Source: an uncultured Bacteroides sp. (GTDB lineage: Bacteria > Bacteroidota > Bacteroidia > Bacteroidales > Bacteroidaceae). From it: a DNA stretch of 64,000 nt. Both the position numbers and the translations under genes were made by a program. Of this stretch, positions 16,553-25,964 are shown in pieces (the first letter of the stretch is position 1; each line of letters begins with the position of its first letter). The stretch is from positions 12,077 through 76,076 of the forward strand of contig NZ_CAJUHF010000013.1 of the NCBI RefSeq assembly GCF_910585845.1, in the 5' to 3' direction. The notes under the pieces are model-generated. The model was not told the origin of the DNA and did no database searches. It saw nothing but the letters and a program-made list of their open reading frames with translations.

Positions 16553-18049
16553 ATGAACTCACTCAGTCAGAAAGTATCTTTAGCCGAAAAGATAGGCTAT
16601 AGTTTAGGAGATTGCTCTGCGAACCTTGTGTTCCAGATGATGATGATTTATCAAACCAAGTTCTATACCGATGTATTCGGGTTGGAAGGTGCCATTGCGG
16701 GATCAGTCATGCTGATTGCCCGCATCGTAGATGCCTTTGTCGACCCGACGGTAGGCATCCTGTCCGACCGCACCCAAAGTAAATGGGGTAAATACCGCCC
16801 GTGGGTGATCTGGACGGCACTCCCCTTCATGGTGTTCTACATATTGGCGTTCTACAATCCCGGCATCGAGGACAAAGGATTGGTAGCCGTCTACGCCACC
16901 ATCTCTTACACCTTATTGATGACCCTTTATTCTTTCAATAATACCCCATACTCTTCGTTGGGCGGTGTCATGTCAAGTGACATCAAAGAGCGTACGAGTA
17001 TCACATCCATCCGTTTCGTGTCTGCCACTATCGCACAGTTTGTCGTACAGGGCCTGACGCTGCCTTTGGTCAGCAAATTTGCGGGCGAAAGCGGCGACAA
17101 GGGACACGGATGGTTGTGCACCATCACCCTGTTTGCTGTGATCGGTTTCTTGTTCCTGGTGATTACATTCTTCTCCAGCCGCGAACGTATCACGCCGCCG
17201 GCAAGCCAAAAGACGGATACGCGGAAGGACATCAAGGATGTATTCAGTAACATCCCTTGGCGTGCCATGTTCATCCTTACCCTCTTCCTTTTCACGACAC
17301 TGGCGATGTGGGGAAGTGCCATGAACTACTACTTTGAGAATTATGTGGACGCAGGCGCACTATATGCCTTCCTCGACAAGCTCGGACTGGTTGCCACGCA
17401 GGCAAGCGACAGTATCGGATATACCGTACTGAACGCCTTCGGTCTGATTGTGAGCAGCCCCGACAAGGCTTACGAAGTCGGCTTCGGCGTATTCAACATG
17501 CTGGGTGCCATCGTCCAGTTCTTCGGTGTCATCTGCCTGTCCGGTTTCCTTGCCAACCGCTACGGAAAGAAGTCGGTCTTCATTGTCTGCCTGGCATTGA
17601 CGGCATTGTTCACTGCCTTCTTCTACTTCCCCAACGAGACGGACGTAGAGACGATGTTCGTGTTGAACTTCCTGAAGAGTCTAGCGTATGCGCCTACCGT
17701 GCCGTTGCTTTGGGCAATGATTGCCGATGTGGCTGACCACTCGGAATATGTCAACCATCGCCGTGCGACGGGATTCGTATTTGCCGGCGTAGTGTTTGCA
17801 CTGAAAGCCGGTCTGGGTATAGGCGGAGCCATCTTAGGATTCCTGCTTTCCGGCTTCGGCTACGTATCCGGGGCGGGCATAGCGCAGAGCGAATCCGCCA
17901 TTCATGGCATCGTGCTCTCTTCCAGCATCATTCCGGCGCTGACGTTCTTTGTGGGTGTCGTCGCCTTGTGGTTCTACCCCATCACCAAGAAGTATAACGA
18001 GCAGATACAGGCAGAACTTGCCGAGCGCCGGAAAAATGCCGACTATTAA
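16553..18049 (+). CDS. GPH-family sugar:cation symporter (MFS)
   Basis: 498 residues with about 12 membrane segments. The start (KIGYSLGDCSANLVFQMMMIYQTKFYTDVFGL) and DRTQSKWGKYRPWVIW are signatures of the glycoside-pentoside-hexuronide:cation symporters (MelB, XylP and XynP group). It would carry xylose, xylo-oligosaccharides or uronic-acid-decorated products from periplasm to cytoplasm, matching the cytoplasmic GH43 encoded 62 bp downstream. An insertion of about 45 residues around positions 265-310 (YVDAGALYAFLDKLGLVATQ and following) lengthens one loop relative to short MelB-type proteins. Exact substrate not determined. Confidence 0.9.
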   Translation: MNSLSQKVSLAEKIGYSLGDCSANLVFQMMMIYQTKFYTDVFGLEGAIAGSVMLIARIVDAFVDPTVGILSDRTQSKWGKYRPWVIWTALPFMVFYILAFYNPGIEDKGLVAVYATISYTLLMTLYSFNNTPYSSLGGVMSSDIKERTSITSIRFVSATIAQFVVQGLTLPLVSKFAGESGDKGHGWLCTITLFAVIGFLFLVITFFSSRERITPPASQKTDTRKDIKDVFSNIPWRAMFILTLFLFTTLAMWGSAMNYYFENYVDAGALYAFLDKLGLVATQASDSIGYTVLNAFGLIVSSPDKAYEVGFGVFNMLGAIVQFFGVICLSGFLANRYGKKSVFIVCLALTALFTAFFYFPNETDVETMFVLNFLKSLAYAPTVPLLWAMIADVADHSEYVNHRRATGFVFAGVVFALKAGLGIGGAILGFLLSGFGYVSGAGIAQSESAIHGIVLSSSIIPALTFFVGVVALWFYPITKKYNEQIQAELAERRKNADY

Positions 18050-18111
18050 CCGGCGTATCCGCATCGGAAAACAGCGATAAACAATCATAAATTCAAATAA
18101 AAAACATTATC

Positions 18112-19089
18112 ATGAAAAAGGAAAAAAGATATTTAGTACCCAACGACTTTATGGCAGATCCTGCCGTCCATGTGTTCAACGACCGCCTCTATATCTACCC
18201 CTCGCACGACTGGGAAAGCGGCATCCCCGAAAATGACAACGGCGACCACTTCAATATGAAAGACTACCACGTCTTCTCTACCGAAGACCCTATACACGGG
18301 GAAGTCATCGACCACGGTTTGGTGCTCACCACCGAAGAGATTCCTTGGGCAGGACGCCAGCTTTGGGATTGCGACGTGGCGGAGAAGGACGGAAAGTATT
18401 ATATGTATTTCCCCCTGAAGGACCGGAACGACATTTTCCGTATCGGCGTTGCCGTGAGCGACCGCCCCGAAGGTCCTTTCACGCCCCAACCCGATCCGAT
18501 ACGCGGGAGCTACAGCATAGACCCTGCCGTGCTGAACGATGGAGACGGAAACTATTACATGTACTTCGGCGGACTCTGGGGAGGACAATTGCAACGCTAC
18601 CGCGACAACAAGGCGTTGGAAGCGGGCGGCGTATTTCCTGCCGACAACGAACCTGCCATCCCCGCACGGGTAGTCAAGCTCAGTGCCGACATGATGCAGT
18701 TTGCCGAAGAGCCCCGACCAGTGGTGGTACTCGACGAGAACGGCAAACCGCTGACAGCAGGCGACAATGAACGCCGCTTCTTCGAGGCTTCGTGGATGCA
18801 CAAGTACAACGGCAAGTACTACTTCTCCTACTCCACCGGAGACACGCATCGCCTGTGCTATGCCATCGGCGACAATCCCTACGGCCCGTTCACCTATCAA
18901 GGAGTCATCCTTACTCCGGTGGTGGGATGGACCACGCACCATGCCATCGCAGAGTACAAGGGCAAATGGTATCTGTTCCACCACGACAGTGTTCCTTCGG
19001 GAGGACGTACCTGGCTACGTAGCCTGAAAGTATGCGAACTGGAATACGATGCCGAGGGACACATCATCACTATCGAAGGGGAAGACTGA
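18112..19089 (+). CDS. GH43 beta-xylosidase / alpha-L-arabinofuranosidase, cytoplasmic
   Basis: 325 residues, no signal peptide, so cytoplasmic. A five-bladed beta-propeller GH43 catalytic domain fills the protein. The three acids are visible: base Asp16 (MADPAVHVF), pKa modulator Asp137 (SYSIDPAVL) and acid Glu225 (FFEASWMHKY). No C-terminal beta-sandwich is present, which resembles the short GH43_1-type enzymes of Bacteroides xylan loci that cut xylobiose and short xylo-oligosaccharides. It sits between the symporter and GH67 genes, consistent with hydrolysis of imported xylo-oligosaccharides. Beta-xylosidase is favoured over arabinofuranosidase, but sequence alone does not settle it. Confidence 0.88.
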   Translation: MKKEKRYLVPNDFMADPAVHVFNDRLYIYPSHDWESGIPENDNGDHFNMKDYHVFSTEDPIHGEVIDHGLVLTTEEIPWAGRQLWDCDVAEKDGKYYMYFPLKDRNDIFRIGVAVSDRPEGPFTPQPDPIRGSYSIDPAVLNDGDGNYYMYFGGLWGGQLQRYRDNKALEAGGVFPADNEPAIPARVVKLSADMMQFAEEPRPVVVLDENGKPLTAGDNERRFFEASWMHKYNGKYYFSYSTGDTHRLCYAIGDNPYGPFTYQGVILTPVVGWTTHHAIAEYKGKWYLFHHDSVPSGGRTWLRSLKVCELEYDAEGHIITIEGED

Positions 19090-19175
19090 TGACTTTCTTT
19101 CCGACTTGTTTCTTGCCCGCTTGCCATTTAGGAAGTTGAAGTTAAGAAACGAATTATTCATCTCTATCATTGCTT

Positions 19176-21206
19176 ATGAAGAAATTATTATCCTTCATAT
19201 TATTACTCTGCCTGCTGGTTCCCGCCTCGGCAGAAGATGGCAACCGCTTGTGGCTGCGATACACGGCAGACGGACAGGCGAACGTCACCTGCAACCGGCA
19301 ATCGCCCATTGTGGACGCAGCTGCCGCCGAACTGCGTAAAGGCTGGAAAGGGGTACCCGTTGCGCTGACCCTGATCCGCAACAAGGAAACACGCGCACTG
19401 GGGGAAGAAGGCTTCCGACTGTCCACATCCGACGAAGGGCGGAAAATCTCCATTACTTCCGCCGGCGAGCGCGGATTGCTCTACGGAGCGTTCCATCTGC
19501 TAAGGTTGCAGGAGACTGGTACAGACTGGACAAGGCTTGACATCAAGGAAAGCCCCGCCTACGACCTCCGTATCCTCAACCACTGGGACAACCTGGACCG
19601 TAGCGTCGAACGGGGATATGCCGGACGCTCCCTATGGAAGTGGGACGCACTGCCCTCGACCCTCTCCGACCGTTACACGGAGTATGCACGTGCCAATGCC
19701 TCCATCGGCATCAACGGCACTGTCATCAATAATGTCAATGCTTCCTCCCGAATCCTCTCTGCCGAGTATCTGGAGAAGGTGAAAGCACTGGCAGACATAT
19801 TCCGTCCGTATGGCATCCGGGTCTATCTCTCCATCAATTTTGCCTCTCCCATGCAACTGGGTGGACTGCCTACGGCTGACCCGCTGGACAAACAGGTTAT
19901 TGCCTGGTGGAAGGAGAAGGCACGTGAAATCTATCGCCTTATCCCCGACTTCGGCGGTTTCCTCGTGAAAGCCAACTCCGAGGGACAACCCGGTCCGTGC
20001 GACTTCGGACGCAGCCACACCGAAGGTGCCAACATGCTTGCCGATGCGGTGAAGCCCTACAAAGGCATCATCATGTGGCGCGCCTTCGTCTACAGCCCCA
20101 GCGATGCCGACCGCGCAAAGCAGGCATATCTGGAGTTCCAACCTCTGGACGGACAATTCCGCAACAACGTCATCGTGCAGATAAAGAATGGTCCGGTCGA
20201 CTTCCAGCCGCGCGAACCTTACAGTCCGTTGTTCGGCGCCATGCCTGCGACGGCGCAGATGGTTGAGTTTCAGATTACACAAGAGTATCTGGGTTTCTCC
20301 CACCACCTTGCCTACCTTGCGCCGATGTGGAAGGAGTTTTTCAATTTCGTGCCGCACGCTTCGCTGAAGGCGATGGCAGGCGTTGCCAACATCGGAACAG
20401 ATACAAACTGGTGCGGGCATCACTTTGCCCAATCCAACTGGTATGCTTTCGGACGCCTCGCCTGGAATCCGGAACTCTCTTCCGAAGCCATCGCTGACGA
20501 ATGGTTGGCACAGACGTTCTTCAATGCGCGTAACCAACAGCACATCCCCGCAGCACACAAAGTACGGCAGATGATGATGCAAAGCCGCGAAGCCGTAGTG
20601 GACTACATGATGCCCATCGGACTGCACCATCTCTTCGCATGGGGACATCATTACGGTCCGGAACCTTGGTGCGCCATCCCCGGTGCACGCCCCGACTGGC
20701 TGCCTTCTTATTATCACAAGGCAGACAAGAAAGGAATCGGTTTCGACCGCAGCCGGAACGGCAGTAATGCCACCGCGCAGTATCCCGATTCGCTCCGCCG
20801 ACTCTACGACGACATCCGCACTTGTCCGGACGAATACCTGCTGTGGTTCCACCATGCACCGTGGCAACACGTCATGCAGAGCGGACGTACCGTGTGGGAC
20901 GAACTATGCCACCGCTACGACAGGGGCGTTCAACAGGTCAGGAACTTCCAGAAGATATGGGCGGAAACGGAAGAGTTCATCGATGCAGAACGATTTGAAG
21001 CCGTACAGTCGCGGCTGAGCATACAGGCGCGCGATGCCGTGTGGTGGAAAGATGCATGCCTGCTCTACTTCATGGAGTATTCCGGCATGCGGATTCCTTA
21101 CGACATTGAACGCCCGATCCATCGGTTGGACGACCTGAAGCGGGTGAAGTTACCCATCGGCAACCACGAATGTCCGACGGAGCAGATGCTGAACGAAAGA
21201 AGATAA
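19176..21206 (+). CDS. GH67 xylan alpha-1,2-glucuronidase
   Basis: 676 residues. The ATG at 19176 is preferred because it begins a clean signal peptide (MKKLLSFILLLCLLVPASA); an in-frame TTG lies 6 bp earlier. GH67 residues are seen: the acid Glu in VKANSEGQPGP, the Asp in NGPVDFQPREP and the Glu in EFQITQEYLGF. GH67 removes 4-O-methylglucuronic acid from the non-reducing end of xylo-oligosaccharides, typically after endo-xylanase action and in the periplasm of Bacteroides. Last gene of unit A, followed by a perfect hairpin terminator. Confidence 0.95.
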   Translation: MKKLLSFILLLCLLVPASAEDGNRLWLRYTADGQANVTCNRQSPIVDAAAAELRKGWKGVPVALTLIRNKETRALGEEGFRLSTSDEGRKISITSAGERGLLYGAFHLLRLQETGTDWTRLDIKESPAYDLRILNHWDNLDRSVERGYAGRSLWKWDALPSTLSDRYTEYARANASIGINGTVINNVNASSRILSAEYLEKVKALADIFRPYGIRVYLSINFASPMQLGGLPTADPLDKQVIAWWKEKAREIYRLIPDFGGFLVKANSEGQPGPCDFGRSHTEGANMLADAVKPYKGIIMWRAFVYSPSDADRAKQAYLEFQPLDGQFRNNVIVQIKNGPVDFQPREPYSPLFGAMPATAQMVEFQITQEYLGFSHHLAYLAPMWKEFFNFVPHASLKAMAGVANIGTDTNWCGHHFAQSNWYAFGRLAWNPELSSEAIADEWLAQTFFNARNQQHIPAAHKVRQMMMQSREAVVDYMMPIGLHHLFAWGHHYGPEPWCAIPGARPDWLPSYYHKADKKGIGFDRSRNGSNATAQYPDSLRRLYDDIRTCPDEYLLWFHHAPWQHVMQSGRTVWDELCHRYDRGVQQVRNFQKIWAETEEFIDAERFEAVQSRLSIQARDAVWWKDACLLYFMEYSGMRIPYDIERPIHRLDDLKRVKLPIGNHECPTEQMLNERR

Positions 21207-21232
21207 AAACCAAAGAAGATAAGAACCAAATA

Positions 21233-21274
21233 GAAAAAGAACGGAGGAGTTTTACCACTCCTCCGTTCTTTTTC
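21233..21274 (+). terminator. Strong hairpin terminator after GH67
   Basis: An 18-bp perfect stem (21233-21250 with 21257-21274, loop TTTACC, core ACGGAGGAGT) carries its own T-run on the 3' arm (TTCTTTTTC). It closes xylan unit A 26 bp after the GH67 stop. The DNA from here to the promoter at 21505 holds nothing I recognise. Confidence 0.92.
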
Positions 21275-21504
21275 TATTTGAGTTGTACATATTTATTTAT
21301 TCCATTATTTATTAAGCAACTACCGTTTTTCATTCATTCCATTTCTTTTCCTTCTCCGCACGGTCGACAGAGAAATATCGCATTCTCGTCGCCCGGAAAA
21401 TGCGGAGTGTCTAAATGACCGGAAAGAAACTCAAAAGAAGCTGAATAAAAGACTTTTTGAAGAAAATTCAAACAGGCTCTAAGGTAAATGTAAAGAAGAT
21501 TGTG

Positions 21505-21512
21505 TATATTTG
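21505..21512 (+). promoter_or_regulatory. -7 element (TATATTTG) of the HTCS gene
   Basis: TATATTTG matches TAnnTTTG. It leaves a leader of about 120 nt before the ATG at 21641. No TGTWACA boxes stand upstream, so the regulator gene does not appear to share the operator of its presumed targets. Confidence 0.6.
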
Positions 21513-21530
21513 CAACCCTAAATCATAGCT

Positions 21531-21627
21531 TCGCAGTTCGTAGTTTACAACCCTACAACCCGTAACTCGTAACCCTGTAGTTCGTAGCTTACCCCTTTGT
21601 AGCCTGTAACTTGCAGTTCGTAGCTCA
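21531..21627 (+). repeat. Degenerate AGTTCGTAG/GTAAC repeats in the HTCS leader
   Basis: Three copies of AGTTCGTAG (starting 21535, 21579 and 21615) are mixed with GTAACTCGTAAC and CCTGTAAC words. The first two copies are 44 bp apart (4 x 11), the third 36 bp further. They lie inside the predicted transcript leader of the HTCS gene. Confidence 0.5.
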
Positions 21628-21640
21628 AACATTATACTAT

Positions 21641-24600
21641 ATGAAAACAATATTCATACTATGCCTGCTGAGTTTGTTCCTTTCCTTCCCCTCCCACGGA
21701 CAAGAAGGAAGGATGTTCACCACCGACAATGAACTGTCCAGCAGTATGATCAACAAGATATATCAAGACAAGGACGGCATCATCTGGATAGCTACCGAAG
21801 ACGGACTGAATCAGTACGACGGCGCTAAATTCACCATATACAGGAACGAAAAAAACAATCCGCACTCACTGCTGAGCAACTATGTACGTATCGTCTTTGA
21901 AGACAGCCGCAGACGTTTCTTCGTGGGTGGCCTGAACGGCTTGCAGCTGTACGACCGTGCCACCGACCGGTTCACCAACATCTCTATGAAGTTTTCCGAC
22001 GGCACACTGGCAGCTCCCAACATATCCACCCTGCTCGAACGGAAAAACGGAGACATACTGATAGGCACCGCCGGACACAGCCTGTTTGAACTAAAGGAAC
22101 AAGGCGACACAATAATGGGACTGCAAACCAGACACCTCGTAACCAGCAGCCTCATCCACTGCATCTACGAAGACCGGCAAGAGAATTTATGGATAGCCAC
22201 CGGCGACAAAGGTATCTTCCGTATAGACCGACAAGGGCAAACCAAGCAATACATCCACGAAAACAGCATAGCCCTCAACACCGTCTCCAGCATCTGCGAA
22301 GACGAACACGGTAGACTCTACATCGGAAGCCTCAAACGGGGTGTGTTCGTCTATCATCCGCAGACCGACTCATTCCGCCCGATCACCTACGCGCCCAACC
22401 ATAACCTGCCCGTCAAGATACTTTATCCTTCCACACACAACGAAATATACATCGGTACCGACGGCGAAGGCATGAAGACGTATGACATACAAAAAAAACG
22501 AATCAAAGAAACCAACTTCAATACCACCCTATTCAACCTGAACCGCTCAAAAATCCACTCCATCTTGAAAGACAAGATGGGTAACCTGTGGCTGGGCTTC
22601 TTCCAGAAAGGCGTCATGCTTATGCCCCCCATGACCAACCAGTTCAACTACATCGGCTATAAATCTTCCATGCACGACCTGATAGGCTCCAACTGCGTCA
22701 TGTCGGTGTGCAAGGATCACGCAGGCATCCTCTGGGTGGGAACAGACAACGACGGTATCTATGGCATAGCCCCCGACGGGAGCCTGAAAAGCCACTTCGC
22801 CCCCAAAGGTACCCCGCACTCGGTGCCCGCAACCATCATGAGCATCTTCGAAGACTCCAACCACAATCTCTGGGTAGGCTCCTACATGAACGGCATGGCG
22901 AAGATGAACACCCAAACCGGCCACTGCGAATACATCAACCTGCTGGACGAAAAGTCCGCTCCTGTAGAGAGTGTCTACAGTTTTGCCGAAGACAACCGGA
23001 AAACCCTATGGGTGGGAACAATGGGTGCCGGGCTCTACAACATCGACATCAGTACCGGCAGAGTGAACAACTGGGAATCACCTACCAAAGAATCGGACTG
23101 GAACCAGATAAACAGGTTGCACAACTCTTGGATCAACTGCTTGCTACATACATCGGACGAGCGACTCTACATCGGCACATACGACGGCTTAGGCTGCCTG
23201 GACATACGGAATATGGACTTCGTATCTCCCCTGAAGAACAGAAGAATACTCTATGGTGACGTGATCTATGCCCTATACGAAAGCCGCGACGGACACATCT
23301 GGATAGGAACTGACAAAGGACTGAAATCGCTGGACCCGAAGACGAACCAAGTCAATGAATATACGATAGAAGACGGACTGCCCAGCAACTTCATCTGCGG
23401 CATCAAAGAGGATACGAACGGGCATCTTTGGATCAGTACCAACAATGGCATCAGTCGGTTCACCCCAGACATCCGGAGCTTCATCAACTTCCATGCAAGC
23501 GACGGACTGCAAGGAAACGAATTCAGCAAGGGAGCCGCCTTCGTCACCAAGGAGGGTGAGTTCATCTTCGGCGGGACAAACGGAATCACCTACTTCGACC
23601 CTACCCGCATAAGCAACCCCAACAAGCAACCGGAAATACGCATCACCGACTTCTACCTTCACAACAAGACCGTGAAGAAAGGCATGAAGTCCGGCGGCAG
23701 AGAGATTGTGGACACTGCCGTGATGGACGCCAAACATTTCCATCTGTCACACAAGGACAACTCATTCAGCATTGAGTTCTCTGCCATGGAGTTCTATAGC
23801 CCCGAGCGTATCACCTACATGTATACCTTCAACAACAGCGCCAACTGGGTCAGCCTGCATCCGGGCAGCAACCGGATATCTTTCAGCGACCTGGCGCCCG
23901 GCACTTATCGCTTCATGGTGAAATCCAAAGATTACGCCTCCTATTCGGACACAAAGGAGATCCTCATCACCATCTCTCCCGCCTGGTACGCATCTGCATG
24001 GGCATGGGTCGTTTATGTCCTGCTGACAGCCGCTATCATCTATGCCATCATCATGCAGACGCGCCACCGTATCCGCGTCAAGCACGAGATCATGGAGCAC
24101 ATACACACCGAGCAGATCAACGAAGCCAAACTGCAATTCTTCATCAATATCTCCCATGAGATACGCACACCGATGTCGCTCATCATCAGCCCGCTGCAAA
24201 AGCTGATAGCCACCGACAAGGACAACGAACGGCAGAAGAACTACTACACCATCTACCGCAACGCCGAACGCATACTGCGCCTGGTGAACCAACTGATGGA
24301 CATTCGCAAGATAGACAAGAAACAGATGCTGCTTAAGTTTCAGGAGACGGACATCGTGTTCCTCGTCCGCGACCTGTATAATACGTTCGAACCGCAGGCA
24401 AAGTCCAGGAACATCGCCTTCAACTTCCGGCCGGAGATGCAGGAACAGAAGCTCTGGATAGACCCGAAGCACTTCGACAAGGTGATCATGAACATCCTCT
24501 CCAATGCCTTCAAGTTCACTCCGGACAACGGCGAAATAAACATCCTCCTGCACACAGGCGAAGACCCTGCCGCTGCCTCACAAGCCCTGCGAAACTACCT

Positions 24601-25792
24601 GGAAATCGTAGTGGAAGACAGTGGAATCGGCATCAGTCCCGCAGAGGTAGGAAGAATATTCGAACGTTTCTATCAGATACGCAACAGCCACAACAACTCC
24701 AACGTAGGCACCGGCATCGGGCTGCATCTGAGCCGCTCGCTGGTCGAACTGCACCACGGTATCATCACCGCCGAGAACAACGAAGGCAAGAAAGGTTCAC
24801 GCTTCATCATCCGCCTTCCCCTGGGCTGCGCACATCTGAAACCGGAAGAGATAGAGGAAGAAGCACAGAAATTCATCATACCTGCGCATACTGCTGATGT
24901 AGTGCCTGTCCAATCGGTGTCCGGCGAAGCGGAAGAAAAGGTACGTTCGCGCACCAAGTGCCGTGTGCTGGTGGTGGAAGATGACGAAGAGATACGGAAA
25001 TACATCTGTCGCGAGCTGGCAGTGAACTTCCACATGCAAGAGTGCACCAATGGCAAAGACGCACTCAGCCTCATCCATAAGAAGGCGCCGGACCTGATCA
25101 TCAGCGACATCATGATGCCGGAGATGGACGGACTGACCCTCTGCCGCAAAATCAAACAGAACGTAACCATAAACCATATCCCTGTCATCCTGCTGACGGC
25201 AAAGTCGAGAGAGGAAGACAACCTGGAGGGTTTGAAGACAGGCGCAGACGCCTATATCGTGAAGCCCTTCAGCATTGAGATAGTGAGAAAGACCGCAATG
25301 AACCTGATCAAAAGCCGCGAAATACTGCGGAACAGTTTCAGCGGAAACCAGATACAGACCGACAAGCTGCAAAAGCTGAACGTGCAGTCGCCCGACGAGA
25401 AGCTGCTGGAAAGAGTCATGAAGATTATCAACGCCAACCTCAGCAATCCGGATCTGAACGTCGAAATGATATCCAACAATGCCGGCATAAGCCGCGTGCA
25501 CCTGCACCGCAAGCTGAAAGAGCTTACCAACCAGTCCACACGCGACCTGATACGCAACGTACGCCTGCAGCAGGCTGCCTCACTGCTGAAGGACAAGCGC
25601 CAGAATATTACGGAAGTCGCCCTCCTTACGGGTTTCACCAATATAGCCTATTTCTCTACGGCATTCAAGGAGTTATACGGTGTCACCCCTTCGGCGTATA
25701 TGGAGAAACAATCTGAAATGTCCGATACCCAAGAACAAAACCAAGAACAAAACCAGGAACAAAACCAGGAACAAAAGCCGGAGCAGGAATAA
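21641..25792 (+). CDS. Hybrid two-component system regulator (HTCS), probable xylan sensor
   Basis: 1383 residues from the ATG at 21641, which begins a signal peptide; an in-frame TTG 30 bp earlier is less likely. In order: periplasmic two-part beta-propeller (repeats such as DGIIWIATEDGLNQYD and GHIWIGTDKGLKSLD), Y_Y_Y domain (about 690-780), membrane segment about 785-806, HisKA with FFINISHEIRTPMS (His839), HATPase, receiver domain with phospho-acceptor Asp1156 (IISDIMMPEMDG), and a C-terminal AraC-type HTH (about 1270-1375). HTCS proteins bind oligosaccharides in the periplasm and activate their PUL. Its place between xylan units A and B and resemblance in role to XynR of Prevotella suggest a xylan signal. 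The end is a QEQN repeat. Confidence 0.95.
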   Translation: MKTIFILCLLSLFLSFPSHGQEGRMFTTDNELSSSMINKIYQDKDGIIWIATEDGLNQYDGAKFTIYRNEKNNPHSLLSNYVRIVFEDSRRRFFVGGLNGLQLYDRATDRFTNISMKFSDGTLAAPNISTLLERKNGDILIGTAGHSLFELKEQGDTIMGLQTRHLVTSSLIHCIYEDRQENLWIATGDKGIFRIDRQGQTKQYIHENSIALNTVSSICEDEHGRLYIGSLKRGVFVYHPQTDSFRPITYAPNHNLPVKILYPSTHNEIYIGTDGEGMKTYDIQKKRIKETNFNTTLFNLNRSKIHSILKDKMGNLWLGFFQKGVMLMPPMTNQFNYIGYKSSMHDLIGSNCVMSVCKDHAGILWVGTDNDGIYGIAPDGSLKSHFAPKGTPHSVPATIMSIFEDSNHNLWVGSYMNGMAKMNTQTGHCEYINLLDEKSAPVESVYSFAEDNRKTLWVGTMGAGLYNIDISTGRVNNWESPTKESDWNQINRLHNSWINCLLHTSDERLYIGTYDGLGCLDIRNMDFVSPLKNRRILYGDVIYALYESRDGHIWIGTDKGLKSLDPKTNQVNEYTIEDGLPSNFICGIKEDTNGHLWISTNNGISRFTPDIRSFINFHASDGLQGNEFSKGAAFVTKEGEFIFGGTNGITYFDPTRISNPNKQPEIRITDFYLHNKTVKKGMKSGGREIVDTAVMDAKHFHLSHKDNSFSIEFSAMEFYSPERITYMYTFNNSANWVSLHPGSNRISFSDLAPGTYRFMVKSKDYASYSDTKEILITISPAWYASAWAWVVYVLLTAAIIYAIIMQTRHRIRVKHEIMEHIHTEQINEAKLQFFINISHEIRTPMSLIISPLQKLIATDKDNERQKNYYTIYRNAERILRLVNQLMDIRKIDKKQMLLKFQETDIVFLVRDLYNTFEPQAKSRNIAFNFRPEMQEQKLWIDPKHFDKVIMNILSNAFKFTPDNGEINILLHTGEDPAAASQALRNYLEIVVEDSGIGISPAEVGRIFERFYQIRNSHNNSNVGTGIGLHLSRSLVELHHGIITAENNEGKKGSRFIIRLPLGCAHLKPEEIEEEAQKFIIPAHTADVVPVQSVSGEAEEKVRSRTKCRVLVVEDDEEIRKYICRELAVNFHMQECTNGKDALSLIHKKAPDLIISDIMMPEMDGLTLCRKIKQNVTINHIPVILLTAKSREEDNLEGLKTGADAYIVKPFSIEIVRKTAMNLIKSREILRNSFSGNQIQTDKLQKLNVQSPDEKLLERVMKIINANLSNPDLNVEMISNNAGISRVHLHRKLKELTNQSTRDLIRNVRLQQAASLLKDKRQNITEVALLTGFTNIAYFSTAFKELYGVTPSAYMEKQSEMSDTQEQNQEQNQEQNQEQKPEQE
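25730..25777 (+). repeat. Four 12-bp tandem repeats encoding a QEQN tail
   Basis: CAAGAACAAAAC at 25730-25741 repeats at 25742, 25754 and 25766 with a few changes. The unit is four codons, so copy-number changes would lengthen or shorten the HTCS tail after its DNA-binding domain without a frameshift. Confidence 0.85.
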
Positions 25793-25821
25793 AACAATTA
25801 AAACCAAAGGAAGCCATACAG

Positions 25822-25899
25822 ATTACCCGGATTCTCACAGATTTTTCTTCACATACACTTATCAGAATAAGTGAAACAATCTGTAAGAATCCGGGTAAT
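25822..25899. terminator. Long inverted repeat between convergent HTCS and GH10 genes
   Basis: ATTACCCGGATTCTCACAGA (25822-25841, continuing TT) pairs with 25878-25899, with one mismatch over 22 bp. An inner hairpin CACTTAT/ATAAGTG lies within. It sits between two convergent genes and probably ends transcription from both sides. Confidence 0.7.
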
Positions 25900-25964
25900 T
25901 CTATGATAACCGACAGTAATCTATCGTAATCTGTGATGAAAAGCAGTTATGCCGTACCCCCTCA

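Noticed and set aside
21531..21627. A CRISPR-like array in the HTCS leader
   Set aside because: The repeated words are only 9-12 bp, unevenly spaced and degenerate; there are no unique spacers and no cas genes.
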